The notes under the pieces were generated by a model, which saw only the letters and a list, made by a program, of their open reading frames with translations, was not told the DNA's origin and did not search any database. Below, one piece after another: positions 54,545 to 63,926 of a stretch of 64,000 nucleotides of DNA. The first letter of the stretch is position 1. Each line of letters opens with the position of its first letter. Source of the DNA: CAVRQM01 sp963822705 (lineage in GTDB: Bacteria > Pseudomonadota > Alphaproteobacteria > Acetobacterales > Acetobacteraceae). Location of the stretch: NCBI GenBank assembly GCA_963822705.1, contig CAWGIX010000010.1, positions 186,001 to 250,000 of the forward strand, read 5' to 3'. The position numbers and the translations under genes were made by a program.

Positions 54545-55378
54545 GTGACCCGTTCTTCCACGGCCACGCGCTCCGAGCGGATCGCGGGCATTTCCGTAAA
54601 GTGCCTGACCGCTGCCGTGCTCTGCTTCCTGGTGGCGCCGATCCTGGTGGTGATCCCGCTGTCGTTCAATACGGACTCGTTCTTCTCCTATCCGATGCGA
54701 GGGTTTTCGCTGCAATGGTACAGGGCGGTGGCGGTCTCTCCGTTGTGGCACCGGGCAGTCGCGAACAGCCTGATCATCGGGTCTTCCAGTACGTTGCTCG
54801 CCATGGGCCTGGGTACGCTGGCGGCTTTGGGACTGAGCCGTCCGACGTTTCCGCTGCGCAGCCTGGTCGTACCGCTGCTGCTGTCGCCGATGATAATTCC
54901 GATCGTGGTCGTCGCGGTGGGGCTCTATGCCGTGTTCGCGCAGCTGGGGCTGACTGGTACCTATGCCGGCGTGGTGCTCGCCCATACCGCGCTAGGGACG
55001 CCCTTCGTGGTCATTACGGTTACCGCAACATTGGTGTCGTTCGACCGCAGCCTGCCACGCGCCGCCGCGGGGCTGGGGGCCGGCCCCTGGACTGCGTTCC
55101 GACGGGTTACTTTGCCCATTATCTTGCCCGGCGTCCTCACCGGGGGAATTTTCGCCTTCGCCACCTCGTTCGACGAGATCGTCGTGATCCTGTTCATCGG
55201 CAGCGTGGACCAGCGCACCATCCCGCGGGAGATGTGGGCGGGCATCAGGGACCAGATCAGCCCCGCCATTTTGGCGGTCGCGACGTTGCTGACCTGCCTC
55301 GCGATCACCCTCTACCTGACGGTGAGTTGGATGCGGGGGCGGTCCAGTTCCATGCCGCTGCCGATTGCCCCGGAGTAG
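54545..55378 (+). CDS. Polyamine-type ABC importer permease (PotC-like)
   Basis: A 277-residue, intact inner-membrane protein starting at GTG 54545, 3 bp after PotB. It has six predicted helices; NTDSFFSYPMRGFSLQWYRA is the family's periplasmic opening, PRAAAGLGAGPWTAFRRVTL the EAA loop, and FAFATSFDEIVVILFIGS the typical later block. The stop abuts the stop of the convergent LysR gene with no gap. Confidence 0.9.
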   Translation: MTRSSTATRSERIAGISVKCLTAAVLCFLVAPILVVIPLSFNTDSFFSYPMRGFSLQWYRAVAVSPLWHRAVANSLIIGSSSTLLAMGLGTLAALGLSRPTFPLRSLVVPLLLSPMIIPIVVVAVGLYAVFAQLGLTGTYAGVVLAHTALGTPFVVITVTATLVSFDRSLPRAAAGLGAGPWTAFRRVTLPIILPGVLTGGIFAFATSFDEIVVILFIGSVDQRTIPREMWAGIRDQISPAILAVATLLTCLAITLYLTVSWMRGRSSSMPLPIAPE

Positions 55379-56333
55379 CTAGTCCGGCCCGCCCGTCCTG
55401 CGATCGACAGTGGGTGCGACCATTCCCGGCACATACAATTCCGAGATGAGGGCGATGCAATGGCGCTCGAACGCCGCAACCAGGCGGGATTTCGCCAGCT
55501 GCCTCAGCGTCGCGACCCCGACCGTCAGGGAATGGTGGTCGCCCACCAGCCGCACCCGCACAAGTCTACGTCCGTCCAACGCGTATTCGGACCGCGGACG
55601 GATGTTGAACAAGGCGTAGCCATGTCCGTTTGCGACTATGCTGCGCACCAGTTCCGGATGCGGTGAGCGCGCCGCGATGTTGGGCTGCAAATCCTCCTTC
55701 TGGAATAATCCCAAGAAGTATTCACGGCTGAGGGGCAGGTCGAGCAGGACAAAGGGTTCCGGCACCAAATCGCGCAGCGCGACTCCTGACAGTGTGGCAA
55801 AACGGTGCGCTTCGCTCACCACCACGTGCGGCGGGAGGTTGACTAGGGGCATAAAGCCGATGTCACCCGGAATCTGCAGGTCGTAGGTGATGGCGACGTC
55901 GATCTCCGAACGGTGCAGGCCGTTGAACATCTGCTCCTGATCGCCGTCAACATGGCGGATCTGGGTGGCCGGGAAGGACGCGGTAAACGATTGCGACAGT
56001 TCCGGAATCAGCATCGGTGCAAGCGTCACCAAGCAGCCGAGCGACAGCCGGCCGCGCACTTCCTCGCTCGTGTCGCAGGCAACGCTGTACAGAATTCTCG
56101 GCCTGCGCGATCAGCGCCTTGGCCTCGCGCAGCAAGTCCCGGCCGGCGGGCGTTAGCGAAATACCTTGCGCGTGATGGCGGATGAACAGTTGGACGCCCA
56201 GCTCCTTTTCAAGATGGAAAATCGCGGTCGAGATCGATGGTTGGGAGATGTGGACCCGTTCCGAGGCCAAAGTGATGCTGCCGGTCTCGCCGGCGGCGAT
56301 GAAATACTCGAGCTGGCGCAGCGTGTATCGCAT
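55379..56333 (-). CDS. LysR-family transcriptional regulator (one frameshift)
   Basis: The 317-residue regulator, after removing one base near 56088-56098, has a winged helix-turn-helix at the N-terminus (MRYTLRQLEYFIAAGETGSI, LASERVHISQPSISTAIFHL). The effector domain begins RGRLSLGCLVTLAPMLIPEL. The shift lies at AEN to LYSVACDTSEEV. It ends convergently with the PotC-like gene and is the last gene on this strand, 44 bp after the DUF1028 gene. It may control the importer, the catabolic operon or both. Its effector domain (DLPLSREYFLGLF) resembles the one fused to the flavin reductase at 57.5 kb. Confidence 0.87.
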
Positions 56334-56377
56334 CGCGCTCCCGGAGACCTTGATTGGGCCGGCGGATCGGCCGCGGG

Positions 56378-57052
56378 TCAAAAATCTCCGGGAACGCCGT
56401 AGCGCGGAGCCGCAGCCGGATTCAAGGCTCGCGTCACGTAGTCGTCCAGCTGCGGCCTGTAGATGACCCACAGGGCCGAGAGCGCCTGGATCGGGCAGGC
56501 CTCCGTCCAGTCGACACGCAGATCGGCCACCGGCCAGGAAACTGTCTGCACCAGTTGCAGCCCCGCCGATCGCACCGGGCCGACCTCGCCGCCGGCCGCG
56601 ACCGCGGCCTGCATCGCGGCGAGCAGCCGGTCGCCCAGATGTCCGCGGGAGGCCTGGAACGCATCCGCCATCGCCTGCGGAATTTTTGCATCCGCCAGCA
56701 GGTTGCCGGCGCAGGCAACGTTCTCGGCCTGCGCCTCGGCCCAGGTGCCCAGCACGCCCGACCCGGAATGGATCGCGGGCCGGCCCGCGGCATCAACGGC
56801 CAGAACCTGCCGGAACGCCATGTGCGGCGCCGAGGCACGCAGTACGTCGATTGCCTGCGCCGCCCCCGCCCCCAGCGCCATCAGATCCAGCGCCCTTGCG
56901 CCTAAAGACGGATCGGTGATGTTCTGGCTCGCGACCGCGCCGACGCCTGCACGCGCGTGCGCGCAGCGGGCCGCTACCGCGGGCGACGACGACGAGACGG
57001 CAACGCCGAACATGCCGCTCTCGGCGCAGCGCGCGACGATCGAAAAGGTCAT
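56378..57052 (-). CDS. DUF1028 family protein
   Basis: A 224-residue protein beginning MTFSIVARCAESGMFGVAVS and containing AVASQNITDPSLGARALDLM and HSGSGVLGTWAEAQAENVAC, the DUF1028 signature blocks. The fold is thought to be of the N-terminal-nucleophile hydrolase type. Family members recur in catabolic operons beside RidA and amidohydrolases, suggesting an amidase-like or hydrolytic role, but none is assigned to my knowledge. Its ATG overlaps the RidA stop (ATGA). Confidence 0.88.
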   Translation of the reverse strand: MTFSIVARCAESGMFGVAVSSSSPAVAARCAHARAGVGAVASQNITDPSLGARALDLMALGAGAAQAIDVLRASAPHMAFRQVLAVDAAGRPAIHSGSGVLGTWAEAQAENVACAGNLLADAKIPQAMADAFQASRGHLGDRLLAAMQAAVAAGGEVGPVRSAGLQLVQTVSWPVADLRVDWTEACPIQALSALWVIYRPQLDDYVTRALNPAAAPRYGVPGDF

Positions 57053-57474
57053 GCGACGGCGTCCGGAATGACCGCCGTCGCCTCAACCTCGACCACCCAT
57101 TCCGGGCGCGCAAGGCCCGAGACGATGATCCCGGTGGAAACAGGATGGACGCCCTTCAGCCACTTGCCGATCACGCGGTACACCGGCTCGCGATAGCGCG
57201 GATCGATGATGTAGACGGTCGTCCTGCAGATATGCTCCAGGCACGAGCCGGCTTCCTTCAGCAGCATGTCGATATTAGCCATCGCCCGCTCGGTCTGAGC
57301 TGCGGCGTCGCCGATCGCGATGCTCTCGGAGGTCTCGAGGTTCTGGCCGACCTGGCCGCGGACGAATACCATCGTCCCCTTCGCTACCACGGCCTGGCAC
57401 AAATCGTTGTCGAGCGACTGCTCGGGGTAGGTGATCTTGGTATTGAATTTGCGGATGCGCGTGTGGATGGTCAT
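57049..57474 (-). CDS. RidA-family (YjgF/UK114) protein
   Basis: A 141-residue protein with the RidA trimer fold (VVAKGTMVFVRGQVGQNLET, QTERAMANIDMLLKEAGSCL, ICRTTVYIIDPRYREPVY). RidA proteins hydrolyse reactive enamines and imines to ketones and ammonia. An Arg that often binds the substrate carboxylate may be the one in HICRTTVYI. It is coupled on both sides: its ATG overlaps the flavin reductase stop, and its stop overlaps the DUF1028 start. An enamine or imine intermediate in the pathway is therefore likely. Confidence 0.92.
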   Translation of the reverse strand: MTIHTRIRKFNTKITYPEQSLDNDLCQAVVAKGTMVFVRGQVGQNLETSESIAIGDAAAQTERAMANIDMLLKEAGSCLEHICRTTVYIIDPRYREPVYRVIGKWLKGVHPVSTGIIVSGLARPEWVVEVEATAVIPDAVA

Positions 57475-58689
57475 GCAATCTGCTCCAGGTCGAAGACACG
57501 GGCACTGCCGTCGCCAGCGTCCTGCCGTGCGAACAGGGCCCGGCAGGTGGTGCGGAACGCTTCGGCCGCCGCCGCGAGAGTTCCCTGTGCCCGCGTGATG
57601 AGCACGAGACGGCTCGGTTTCGTTTCGGCAGCCAGTGGACGGGTGGTCAACGAGCGACCGTCGTAGGACATCGCGGAGGCAGGTTTGGTCGCAAGCAGGC
57701 TGTAGCCAAACCCGTGACCGACCAGGCCACGCACCATTTCGAACGACAAAGTCCTGATGCGCACGGTCGGCTCCAGGCCCGCATCCGTGAACAGCGACAA
57801 AAAATAGCTGCCGCTGGGCGGCGCGTCCAGCAGGACGAGAGGCTTTTGGGCCAATTCCTCCAGTGACAGGGCCGCGCGCTCAGCCAGAGAACTGTTTTCG
57901 CGCGAGCAGCACGTAAGGCTGTAGGTCCATCAGGCGGTCGACCGCCAGTCCCTCGCCGAGATCAAAATCGTAGACAAGTGCAAGGTCAACCTCGCCGGCC
58001 CGCAAACCCTCGACCACCCGACGCTGGTCGCCTTCCAGCAATTGCAATATCGGATCGTGACCTTGCGCGGCAAGGCGTTCGAGCAGGGTCGGAACCAGGT
58101 ACGGCCCGAAGGTGTGCAGGGTCCCGATACGCAGCGTTTCGGCCCGCATCGTACGATCCGGGCGCGAGGCGTGGCGCGCCGCCGTACCGTAGGCACGGTT
58201 GGCATAGATCAGCGGCGACCCAGGGGCGCTGATGAACAGATCCTCGGCTTCCCCGAAGAACACGTAATGCGTCCCGATCTGCTGGTACGACACCAGCCGG
58301 CAGTCGAACGCCACCAGCGGATCGATCACGCGGGGCGCCCCGGTGGTCTGGGTGGCCCAGGTCGCACAGGAGAACTTGTCTCCGTCGGCCATCCTGAGGC
58401 GGCCGGCAAAGCAGTCCGAGATGTAGGACTGGTCGTCGCGCAACACGTTCACGCAAAACACCCCGTTCCTTACGATCGCCGCCGCAGCGGGACTGAGGTG
58501 GTGCACGCAAACCAGCAGTGTCGGTCGGGGCGTGTCCGCGGAGACCGAGGACATGGCCGACACCGTCACGCCGAACCGCCCGGCCGGACCGTCGGTGGTA
58601 ACCACGTTCACGGTGCAGGCGGCGGACGCCATTCCGGCAAGAAAGCGGTCCCGCAGCCCCGGGCAACCTAATACTTCCGTGTCCGCCAT
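57471..58689 (-). CDS. Flavin reductase fused to a LysR-type effector-binding domain (one frameshift)
   Basis: About 405 residues. Positions 1-165 are an HpaC/RutF-type flavin reductase (ASAACTVNVVTTDGPAGRFG, SVSADTPRPTLLVCVHHLSP, LVSYQQIGTHYVFFGEAEDL). From about residue 180 (AETLRIGTLHTFGPYLVPTL) the chain is a LysR substrate-binding domain without any helix-turn-helix. That domain includes GLRAGEVDLALVYDFDLGEG, LVLLDAPPSGSYFLSLFTDA and RGLVGHGFGYSLLATKP. The reductase-to-effector join is in an unbroken frame. The single shift, near 57886-57900, lies inside the effector half. It should supply reduced flavin to the HpaB-type oxygenase 38 bp upstream, possibly gated by substrate binding. Confidence 0.87.
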
Positions 58690-58727
58690 GCCGCGTCCGA
58701 TCCCAGCGTGTGCCGTGCCTCAGCGGA

Positions 58728-60251
58728 TCATTCTGCGGCGATTCGCTCCGGGGGACGGGTGGTGAGCGTATCGTTTTTGGCGCGGTCGCCGGGTACGGGT
58801 TGCTGGACCCCAAAAACGCGGTCCGAGAGGCCGGCGGATTTTTTCACGAACTCCAGTGGTCCGTCCCAATCGAAGTTCCGGTAGACGGCAGCCAGGTGAG
58901 CGAATGGAGGCGATTGCGCGAATAGCTGGAACGTCAGCCGATGACCGGCGTAGTCCGAGTTCAGCAGGTCGCGGGCAAAGGCCAGCAGCTTGCGCCGATC
59001 CTCGGCCACCCAGTCCTCGTTGACTGTATAGAATTTCTCCAGCCAGGGCCTGGTCTCCGGCGCCTCGAAGCATGCGCTGTCCGGCGTCACGCAGATCTGG
59101 CCGCCGCACAACTCACGCGCGATGTGCATCATGGTATGAAGCTGCGAGCCGGCGAGCACCCGGCCGGTATAAAGCAACGACTGATTCGGCATCATGAGGC
59201 CGCCGGGGCTGCGCTGGGCCAGGGCGATCGATGCGGTCAGATGCGCATTGATGCCCTCGCGATAGACCGCAAGCTGGGCGAGCTTTTCCTGGACGGCCTG
59301 CTGCTTGTCGAGTCCGGTCTGGCGCGCGTTGAACAGCGCGGCGCCGATCATCATATCCGCCATTTTCTGGGTCCGTTGCACGAACGCAAAAGCGGAATAG
59401 CGGTGCAGGGTGGCACGAATGAAGCTTGCCGCCCTGGTATGGCGGTAGAACAGGACATTTTCCCACGGGATCAGCACATCGTCGAAAATGACCATGGTGT
59501 CCATCTCGTCGAACCGGTTCGACAAGGGATAATCCGCTGCCGGCGCGCGTCCGGCAAAGCCAGTGCGGCAAATGAATTTCAAATTCGGGGAGGCGAGGTC
59601 GCAAATAAAGCCGACGGCATAATCCGAATAGGCATCATTGCCCCAGTTGGCGATGGTGGGCTTGGTAAACGCCTGGTTCGCGTAGGCCGCCGCCGTCTCG
59701 AACTTCGCGCCCCGGACGACCAGGCCCGCGTCGGTTTCCCTGACCACATGCAGAAGCATGTCCGGGTCCTGCTCCTGCGGCGGTTTGGAACGGTCGCCCT
59801 TTGGGTCCGTATTGGCGGATACGTGGAAAGGATCGGAATGCAATACGCTGTCGATGTGGTTGCGGATGTTGACCGAAAACTGTGGATCGACCTCGTTCAA
59901 CACGTCCTGCCCGTCGAACAGGGACCACATCTCGCCCACCGTCTCGTCGCCGATCCGGGTGACGACGCCGCCGACATCGTCCAGCACGGCATCGGTGGCG
60001 CGGCGCTTGTCCCACCAGTCCTGCTGGGTGAAGGGCAGCTTGTTGCCAACCGCGTTGATCTCGCCGTCCTGCTCGCTGGTCATTATGTGCCGCGTCGCAG
60101 GATCGTGTTGCATGTCGTAGACGCGGGCGCGGATATCGACCATCGGCTTGAACATCGGATGGGCGGTCACGTCCTTGACGCGCTCGCCGTTGACATAGAT
60201 CTCGCGGCCGTCGCGGATCGACGCCTTGTACTCATCCCCGGTCCGGATCAT
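58728..60251 (-). CDS. HpaB-type flavin-dependent aromatic monooxygenase, large component
   Basis: A 507-residue two-component monooxygenase of the 4-hydroxyphenylacetate 3-hydroxylase family (acyl-CoA-dehydrogenase-like fold). Blocks include MIRTGDEYKASIRDGREIYV, DWWDKRRATDAVLDDVGG, MDTMVIFDDVLIPWENVLFY, LCGGQICVTPDSACFEAP and LLNSDYAGHRLTFQLFAQSP. It hydroxylates an aromatic ring with FADH2 from a separate reductase, which is encoded next. Despite the family name the substrate may differ, because no homoprotocatechuate ring-cleavage genes are present. Confidence 0.9.
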   Translation of the reverse strand: MIRTGDEYKASIRDGREIYVNGERVKDVTAHPMFKPMVDIRARVYDMQHDPATRHIMTSEQDGEINAVGNKLPFTQQDWWDKRRATDAVLDDVGGVVTRIGDETVGEMWSLFDGQDVLNEVDPQFSVNIRNHIDSVLHSDPFHVSANTDPKGDRSKPPQEQDPDMLLHVVRETDAGLVVRGAKFETAAAYANQAFTKPTIANWGNDAYSDYAVGFICDLASPNLKFICRTGFAGRAPAADYPLSNRFDEMDTMVIFDDVLIPWENVLFYRHTRAASFIRATLHRYSAFAFVQRTQKMADMMIGAALFNARQTGLDKQQAVQEKLAQLAVYREGINAHLTASIALAQRSPGGLMMPNQSLLYTGRVLAGSQLHTMMHIARELCGGQICVTPDSACFEAPETRPWLEKFYTVNEDWVAEDRRKLLAFARDLLNSDYAGHRLTFQLFAQSPPFAHLAAVYRNFDWDGPLEFVKKSAGLSDRVFGVQQPVPGDRAKNDTLTTRPPERIAAE

Positions 60252-60420
60252 GCCGCCTGCTCCTCTGATCGCCGTTGCACCGGAGCGGCCGGCCAGAGCC
60301 GCTCTCGGAAATACGTCATGTCAGGGCATCGCCGGACAAGAAAGAACTGCTTTTGGCGGCGTTGCATAGATTTCGTTGAGGCGTTGCGCGCTCCGCTCGC
60401 TCGACCGGGACGGGAGTCTG

Positions 60421-61587
60421 TCACACCGCTATCTGGTCTAGCAGGCGCTCCAACATGCGGTCGCAGGCGGCGAGCTGATCGAGCGACACGTACTCGTCGG
60501 GCTTATGTCCCTGTGCCATGGAGCCGGGTCCGCAAACCACGGTTGGCACGCCAAGCCGATCGGAGAACAGCCCGCCCTCGGTGCCGAACGCGACCTTGAG
60601 CGTGGCAGGGTCCTGCACAAGTTTTCGAACGAAGGTAACCACTTCCGCAGTCGCGGGCGTGGCCAGGCCGGGATAGGTGTTGAAAATCTCTACGTCTATC
60701 TGGGCCTGTGGGAAACGCCTCCGTTCGGCCTCGGCGATTGCGTCGGCATCCTCGATGATGGCATCGAGCAGGACACCGGCATCGTCCTGTGCCACATTAC
60801 GGATCTCGAAATCCACCATGCAGCGATTGGGGACGATGTTAAGAACCGTCCCGCCGTCGATCCGCCCAGCGTGGAGGGTGGTATATGGAACGTCGAAGGA
60901 TTCGTCACGCGGACCGTTCCTGACCAGTTCAGCCTGCCGGTCTCGCAGCCGACCGACGAAATCGCAGGCCAAATGGATCGCATTGAGCGCGCTTGGCGCC
61001 AAGGCCGAATGTCCCTCCACGCCACAGCACGTGGCTCGCGCCGCCAGCTTGCCCTTGTGCCCGATGGCAATCCGCAATTCGGTCGGCTCGCCCACCAGGC
61101 AGAAGCGCGGCCGCCACGGCGCGGCGGCCAGGCGGTCGATCAGCGAACGAACGCCGATACAGCCCAACTCCTCATCATAGCTGAACGAGAGATGCAGGGG
61201 GGTTCTGAGCGTCCGGCCCACCGCCCGGTCGATCAGGCTGAGGCACGCGGCCAGAAACCCCTTCATGTCGGCGGCGCCGCGGCCGTACGCCTTGCGGTCT
61301 CGGACCACGAGGCTGAAAGGGTCGCTGGTCCAGGCCTGACCCTCGACCGGCACGACATCGGTATGGCCGGACAGCATGATCCCGGGCACGTCGGGCGGCC
61401 CGATCGTAGCAAATAGGTTTGCCTTGCGGCTATTCTCAGCGGGGATCAGCTCCGCCGTGACGCCCCGTCGAGCCAGGAAGTCTTGCACGAACGCGATCAG
61501 GGCACGATTGGGGTCGCGGCTGATCGTCGGAAACGCAATGAGAGTGTCGAGGATTTCGAGCGTTTGGATGCCATTCTTGATCGACAT
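60421..61587 (-). CDS. M20-family deacylase, ArgE-like
   Basis: A 388-residue di-zinc amidohydrolase. Zinc ligands and catalytic residues are in IMLSGHTDVVPVEG, YGRGAADMKGFLAACL, FSYDEELGCIGV, CLVGEPTELRIAIGHKGK and MAQGHKPDEYVS. The pattern GCIGVRSL and KLAARATCCGVEGHSALAP is that of acetylornithine deacetylase. Within this operon it more likely removes an N-acyl or N-formyl group from a pathway intermediate than serves arginine synthesis. The stop lies 170 bp before HpaB; that gap (60252-60420) shows no gene. Confidence 0.87.
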   Translation of the reverse strand: MSIKNGIQTLEILDTLIAFPTISRDPNRALIAFVQDFLARRGVTAELIPAENSRKANLFATIGPPDVPGIMLSGHTDVVPVEGQAWTSDPFSLVVRDRKAYGRGAADMKGFLAACLSLIDRAVGRTLRTPLHLSFSYDEELGCIGVRSLIDRLAAAPWRPRFCLVGEPTELRIAIGHKGKLAARATCCGVEGHSALAPSALNAIHLACDFVGRLRDRQAELVRNGPRDESFDVPYTTLHAGRIDGGTVLNIVPNRCMVDFEIRNVAQDDAGVLLDAIIEDADAIAEAERRRFPQAQIDVEIFNTYPGLATPATAEVVTFVRKLVQDPATLKVAFGTEGGLFSDRLGVPTVVCGPGSMAQGHKPDEYVSLDQLAACDRMLERLLDQIAV

Positions 61588-61592
61588 CCCGG

Positions 61593-62750
61593 TCAGGCCG
61601 TCCGCCTGCCATAGTTCGCGCCCGTCTGCGCCTCGTCACGCCTCACGGCTCGGCGAGCTAAGTAGCGGTAAAAATCCCAGATGGTTCCCTCGAGATCCGT
61701 CGGCGCCAGGGGACCGGACGGCGCAAACCGGGAACAGAGGGCTTTCTGCATGCTTTCCAGTTTTTCGCGGTCTTCCCGATTTACCTCATTCCACAGCGCA
61801 ATTCGCTGCTCAATGACCTCTGGCTTCAGGTCGTCTCCGTACACCGATACAGTCCAGCGGACGTGCACCCGATCCACGGCAACGGGTTGCAGCGAAAATG
61901 AGACGAGCATACTGGCGGCCTGACTCACCACCTGGGTAGGAAATACGCAGAACAGAGTGGAGCGCTTGCGCTCGTCGGAGGTGAGGCCCACCGCACCGGT
62001 TCCTCGCGACGGGATGTTGTTCGGGTAGTTCGCGCAGTAGCTGGTGAAAGCTTGGTCCGCCAAAGACTTTCGACTAAGCCCGGTTGGCGTATAGGGATGC
62101 AGCGTTTCGGGATGCACGACCGATAGGTGGTAGGCCTCCATAAAATTCTCCACCAGGCACTTCCAGTTCGTGCGCCAGTCCTCCTCGCCGACATGCACGA
62201 TCCGCATGTCCTGCGTTCGGTAGTTCCTCAGCAGTGTCTCCAGCTTCTGCACCCGTGGAGCGAGAGGAGTAGCCTCCGGGTCGAGATTGACGTAGACAAA
62301 CCCGTTCCAGACCTCGCTGCGCAATTCGGGCAGGCGGCATGTCGCCGACGTCACGCCCTTGTCGCGCATGCGCGGCGCGTTGGCCAGGACTCCCTGATCA
62401 TCGTAGGTCCACCCGTGGTAGGGACAGACGAACCACTGGACTTTCCCGGAGTTTTGGGCGATCGGCATGCCGCGGTGACGGCATAGGTTTGACAGCACGC
62501 GGACGTTGCCATCCTCGCCGCGAACGACGAGCAAGCTCTCCTGCAAAAGCGTCGTGACAAAATAGCTGCCCGCCTCGGGTACCTCGTCCGACCGGCCCAG
62601 GCAGTGCCATTCCCGTTCCAGAACCTCATCGACCTCGTGGGCAAAATATGAGGGGTCGGTATAGAAGTGGCCGGGCAGGCACTGCGCCTCCGATTCCGTC
62701 AGGCGCGCCACCCGGGCGAGTTCCGCCCTCATGTGGTCGAGATCCGGCAC
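61593..62750 (-). CDS. Rieske-type ring-hydroxylating oxygenase, large subunit (second of pair)
   Basis: About 385 residues. The [2Fe-2S] Rieske ligands are in NLCRHRGMPIAQ and WFVCPYHGWTYD. The mononuclear Fe site has two His in NFMEAYHLSVVHPE and an Asp near the C-terminus in GTIWDFYRYLARR. I chose GTG 62748-62750, which overlaps the upstream stop (TAGTG) and has GAGG about 10 bases before it; a TTG at 62759 is possible. The protein resembles the choline/carnitine/betaine monooxygenase and aromatic dioxygenase alpha group. No small beta subunit, ferredoxin or reductase is in the window. Confidence 0.88.
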   Translation of the reverse strand: MPDLDHMRAELARVARLTESEAQCLPGHFYTDPSYFAHEVDEVLEREWHCLGRSDEVPEAGSYFVTTLLQESLLVVRGEDGNVRVLSNLCRHRGMPIAQNSGKVQWFVCPYHGWTYDDQGVLANAPRMRDKGVTSATCRLPELRSEVWNGFVYVNLDPEATPLAPRVQKLETLLRNYRTQDMRIVHVGEEDWRTNWKCLVENFMEAYHLSVVHPETLHPYTPTGLSRKSLADQAFTSYCANYPNNIPSRGTGAVGLTSDERKRSTLFCVFPTQVVSQAASMLVSFSLQPVAVDRVHVRWTVSVYGDDLKPEVIEQRIALWNEVNREDREKLESMQKALCSRFAPSGPLAPTDLEGTIWDFYRYLARRAVRRDEAQTGANYGRRTA

Positions 62751-63916
62751 TATCGGCAAGCCTCAGTCTGAGGAAATGGGAACCGCCGCTGGAAGCCGGC
62801 GGTACGCTCCGCCAGATACTGCATGAAATCGTAGATCGGGCGTTCAAGATACGACAGGTGTCCAGGCTTGGCGGCATCGGCGTTCAGTCCACGATACACT
62901 TTTTCGGTGCATCCTCGATCTTCCAAATTCACCCGATCCAGCAGGGTCTTCAAGGTGCCCACGTACTCTTCCCGGTTGGGATCGGCCAGGAATTCTGGTG
63001 ACAGTCCGCCTCCGTACGTAATGTGCACCTGGCCGGTGCCCTTTGCGTGCAAGGACAGGTACCAAAAATAGCCCGGGGTAAGCGTGATGAGGTGACTGGG
63101 ATAGATCGCCAGTAGCGCGGTCGTCTTGCGCCGGTCGCCCACCAGCCGGGTATTGTCGGGATGCGCGTTACCGATCGCCAGGTTGGCATCCTTGATGATC
63201 CAGTGATAATTGAAAGTGGCCAGTCCCGGCGGGCAGACCATCTCTTCCAGTTTCGAATACGGTCCAACGGTCGCCCAGTGGCATACCGGAAGATGGTAGC
63301 TCTCCATGAAATTCTCGGCCAGAACCTTCCAATTCGTGTTCCAAACATGAGTTTCATGAAAACACTCGACGTAGTTCTCCATCCCGTATGGCGCGATCAG
63401 ATCCTCCAACGGCTTAAGTCTTTCGGCAACAGAAGCTATGTCCGCGTTCATCGTGATATAGATCCAGCCAAGCCACTCCTCGCAGCGGATTCTCGGGAGC
63501 CTGTAGTCTTCCTTGCAGAAGCCGGTGGTCTGTTTCATCAGCGGGGCGTCTCGCAGACTCCCATCCAGGTTGTACGTCCAGGCATGATAGGGACAGACGA
63601 TGTAACGGACATGACCGGAACCTTCCAGCAGGGTGGACATCCGGTGGCGGCAGACGTTCGACATGGCGTTCAGGGTGCCATCGCGACCGCGGACGATCAC
63701 AACCGGCTGGCCGGCCAGTTCGTAAGTGATGAAATCGCCGGGCTTGGCCAGGGTGCTCACCCGCCCGGCGCAGATCCATTCGTGAGCAAAGATATCCTTC
63801 AGTTCTCGCTCCAAAAACTCGGCGCTGGTGTAGACATCCGGCGGCATTGCGACCGCGTCCTCAAACGGCCGCTGCGCGGTCTCCAGCAGACGGGCGATTG
63901 GCTTGATGGTCGACAT
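62750..63916 (-). CDS. Rieske-type ring-hydroxylating oxygenase, large subunit (first of pair)
   Basis: A 388-residue paralogue of the next gene. The Rieske Cys-His pairs are NVCRHRMSTLLEG and YIVCPYHAWTYN; the mononuclear Fe ligands are in ENFMESYHLPVCHWATVG with Asp in RPIYDFMQYLAERT. Residues between differ widely from its neighbour (for example ECFHETHVWNTNWKVLAENF), so it is an old paralogue, not a recent copy. Two alpha-type subunits could form a hetero-oligomer or act in successive steps. ATG 63914-63916 has a GTGAGG site. It is the most upstream complete gene of the operon seen here. Confidence 0.9.
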   Translation of the reverse strand: MSTIKPIARLLETAQRPFEDAVAMPPDVYTSAEFLERELKDIFAHEWICAGRVSTLAKPGDFITYELAGQPVVIVRGRDGTLNAMSNVCRHRMSTLLEGSGHVRYIVCPYHAWTYNLDGSLRDAPLMKQTTGFCKEDYRLPRIRCEEWLGWIYITMNADIASVAERLKPLEDLIAPYGMENYVECFHETHVWNTNWKVLAENFMESYHLPVCHWATVGPYSKLEEMVCPPGLATFNYHWIIKDANLAIGNAHPDNTRLVGDRRKTTALLAIYPSHLITLTPGYFWYLSLHAKGTGQVHITYGGGLSPEFLADPNREEYVGTLKTLLDRVNLEDRGCTEKVYRGLNADAAKPGHLSYLERPIYDFMQYLAERTAGFQRRFPFPQTEACR

Positions 63917-63926
63917 CTACAAGGCC

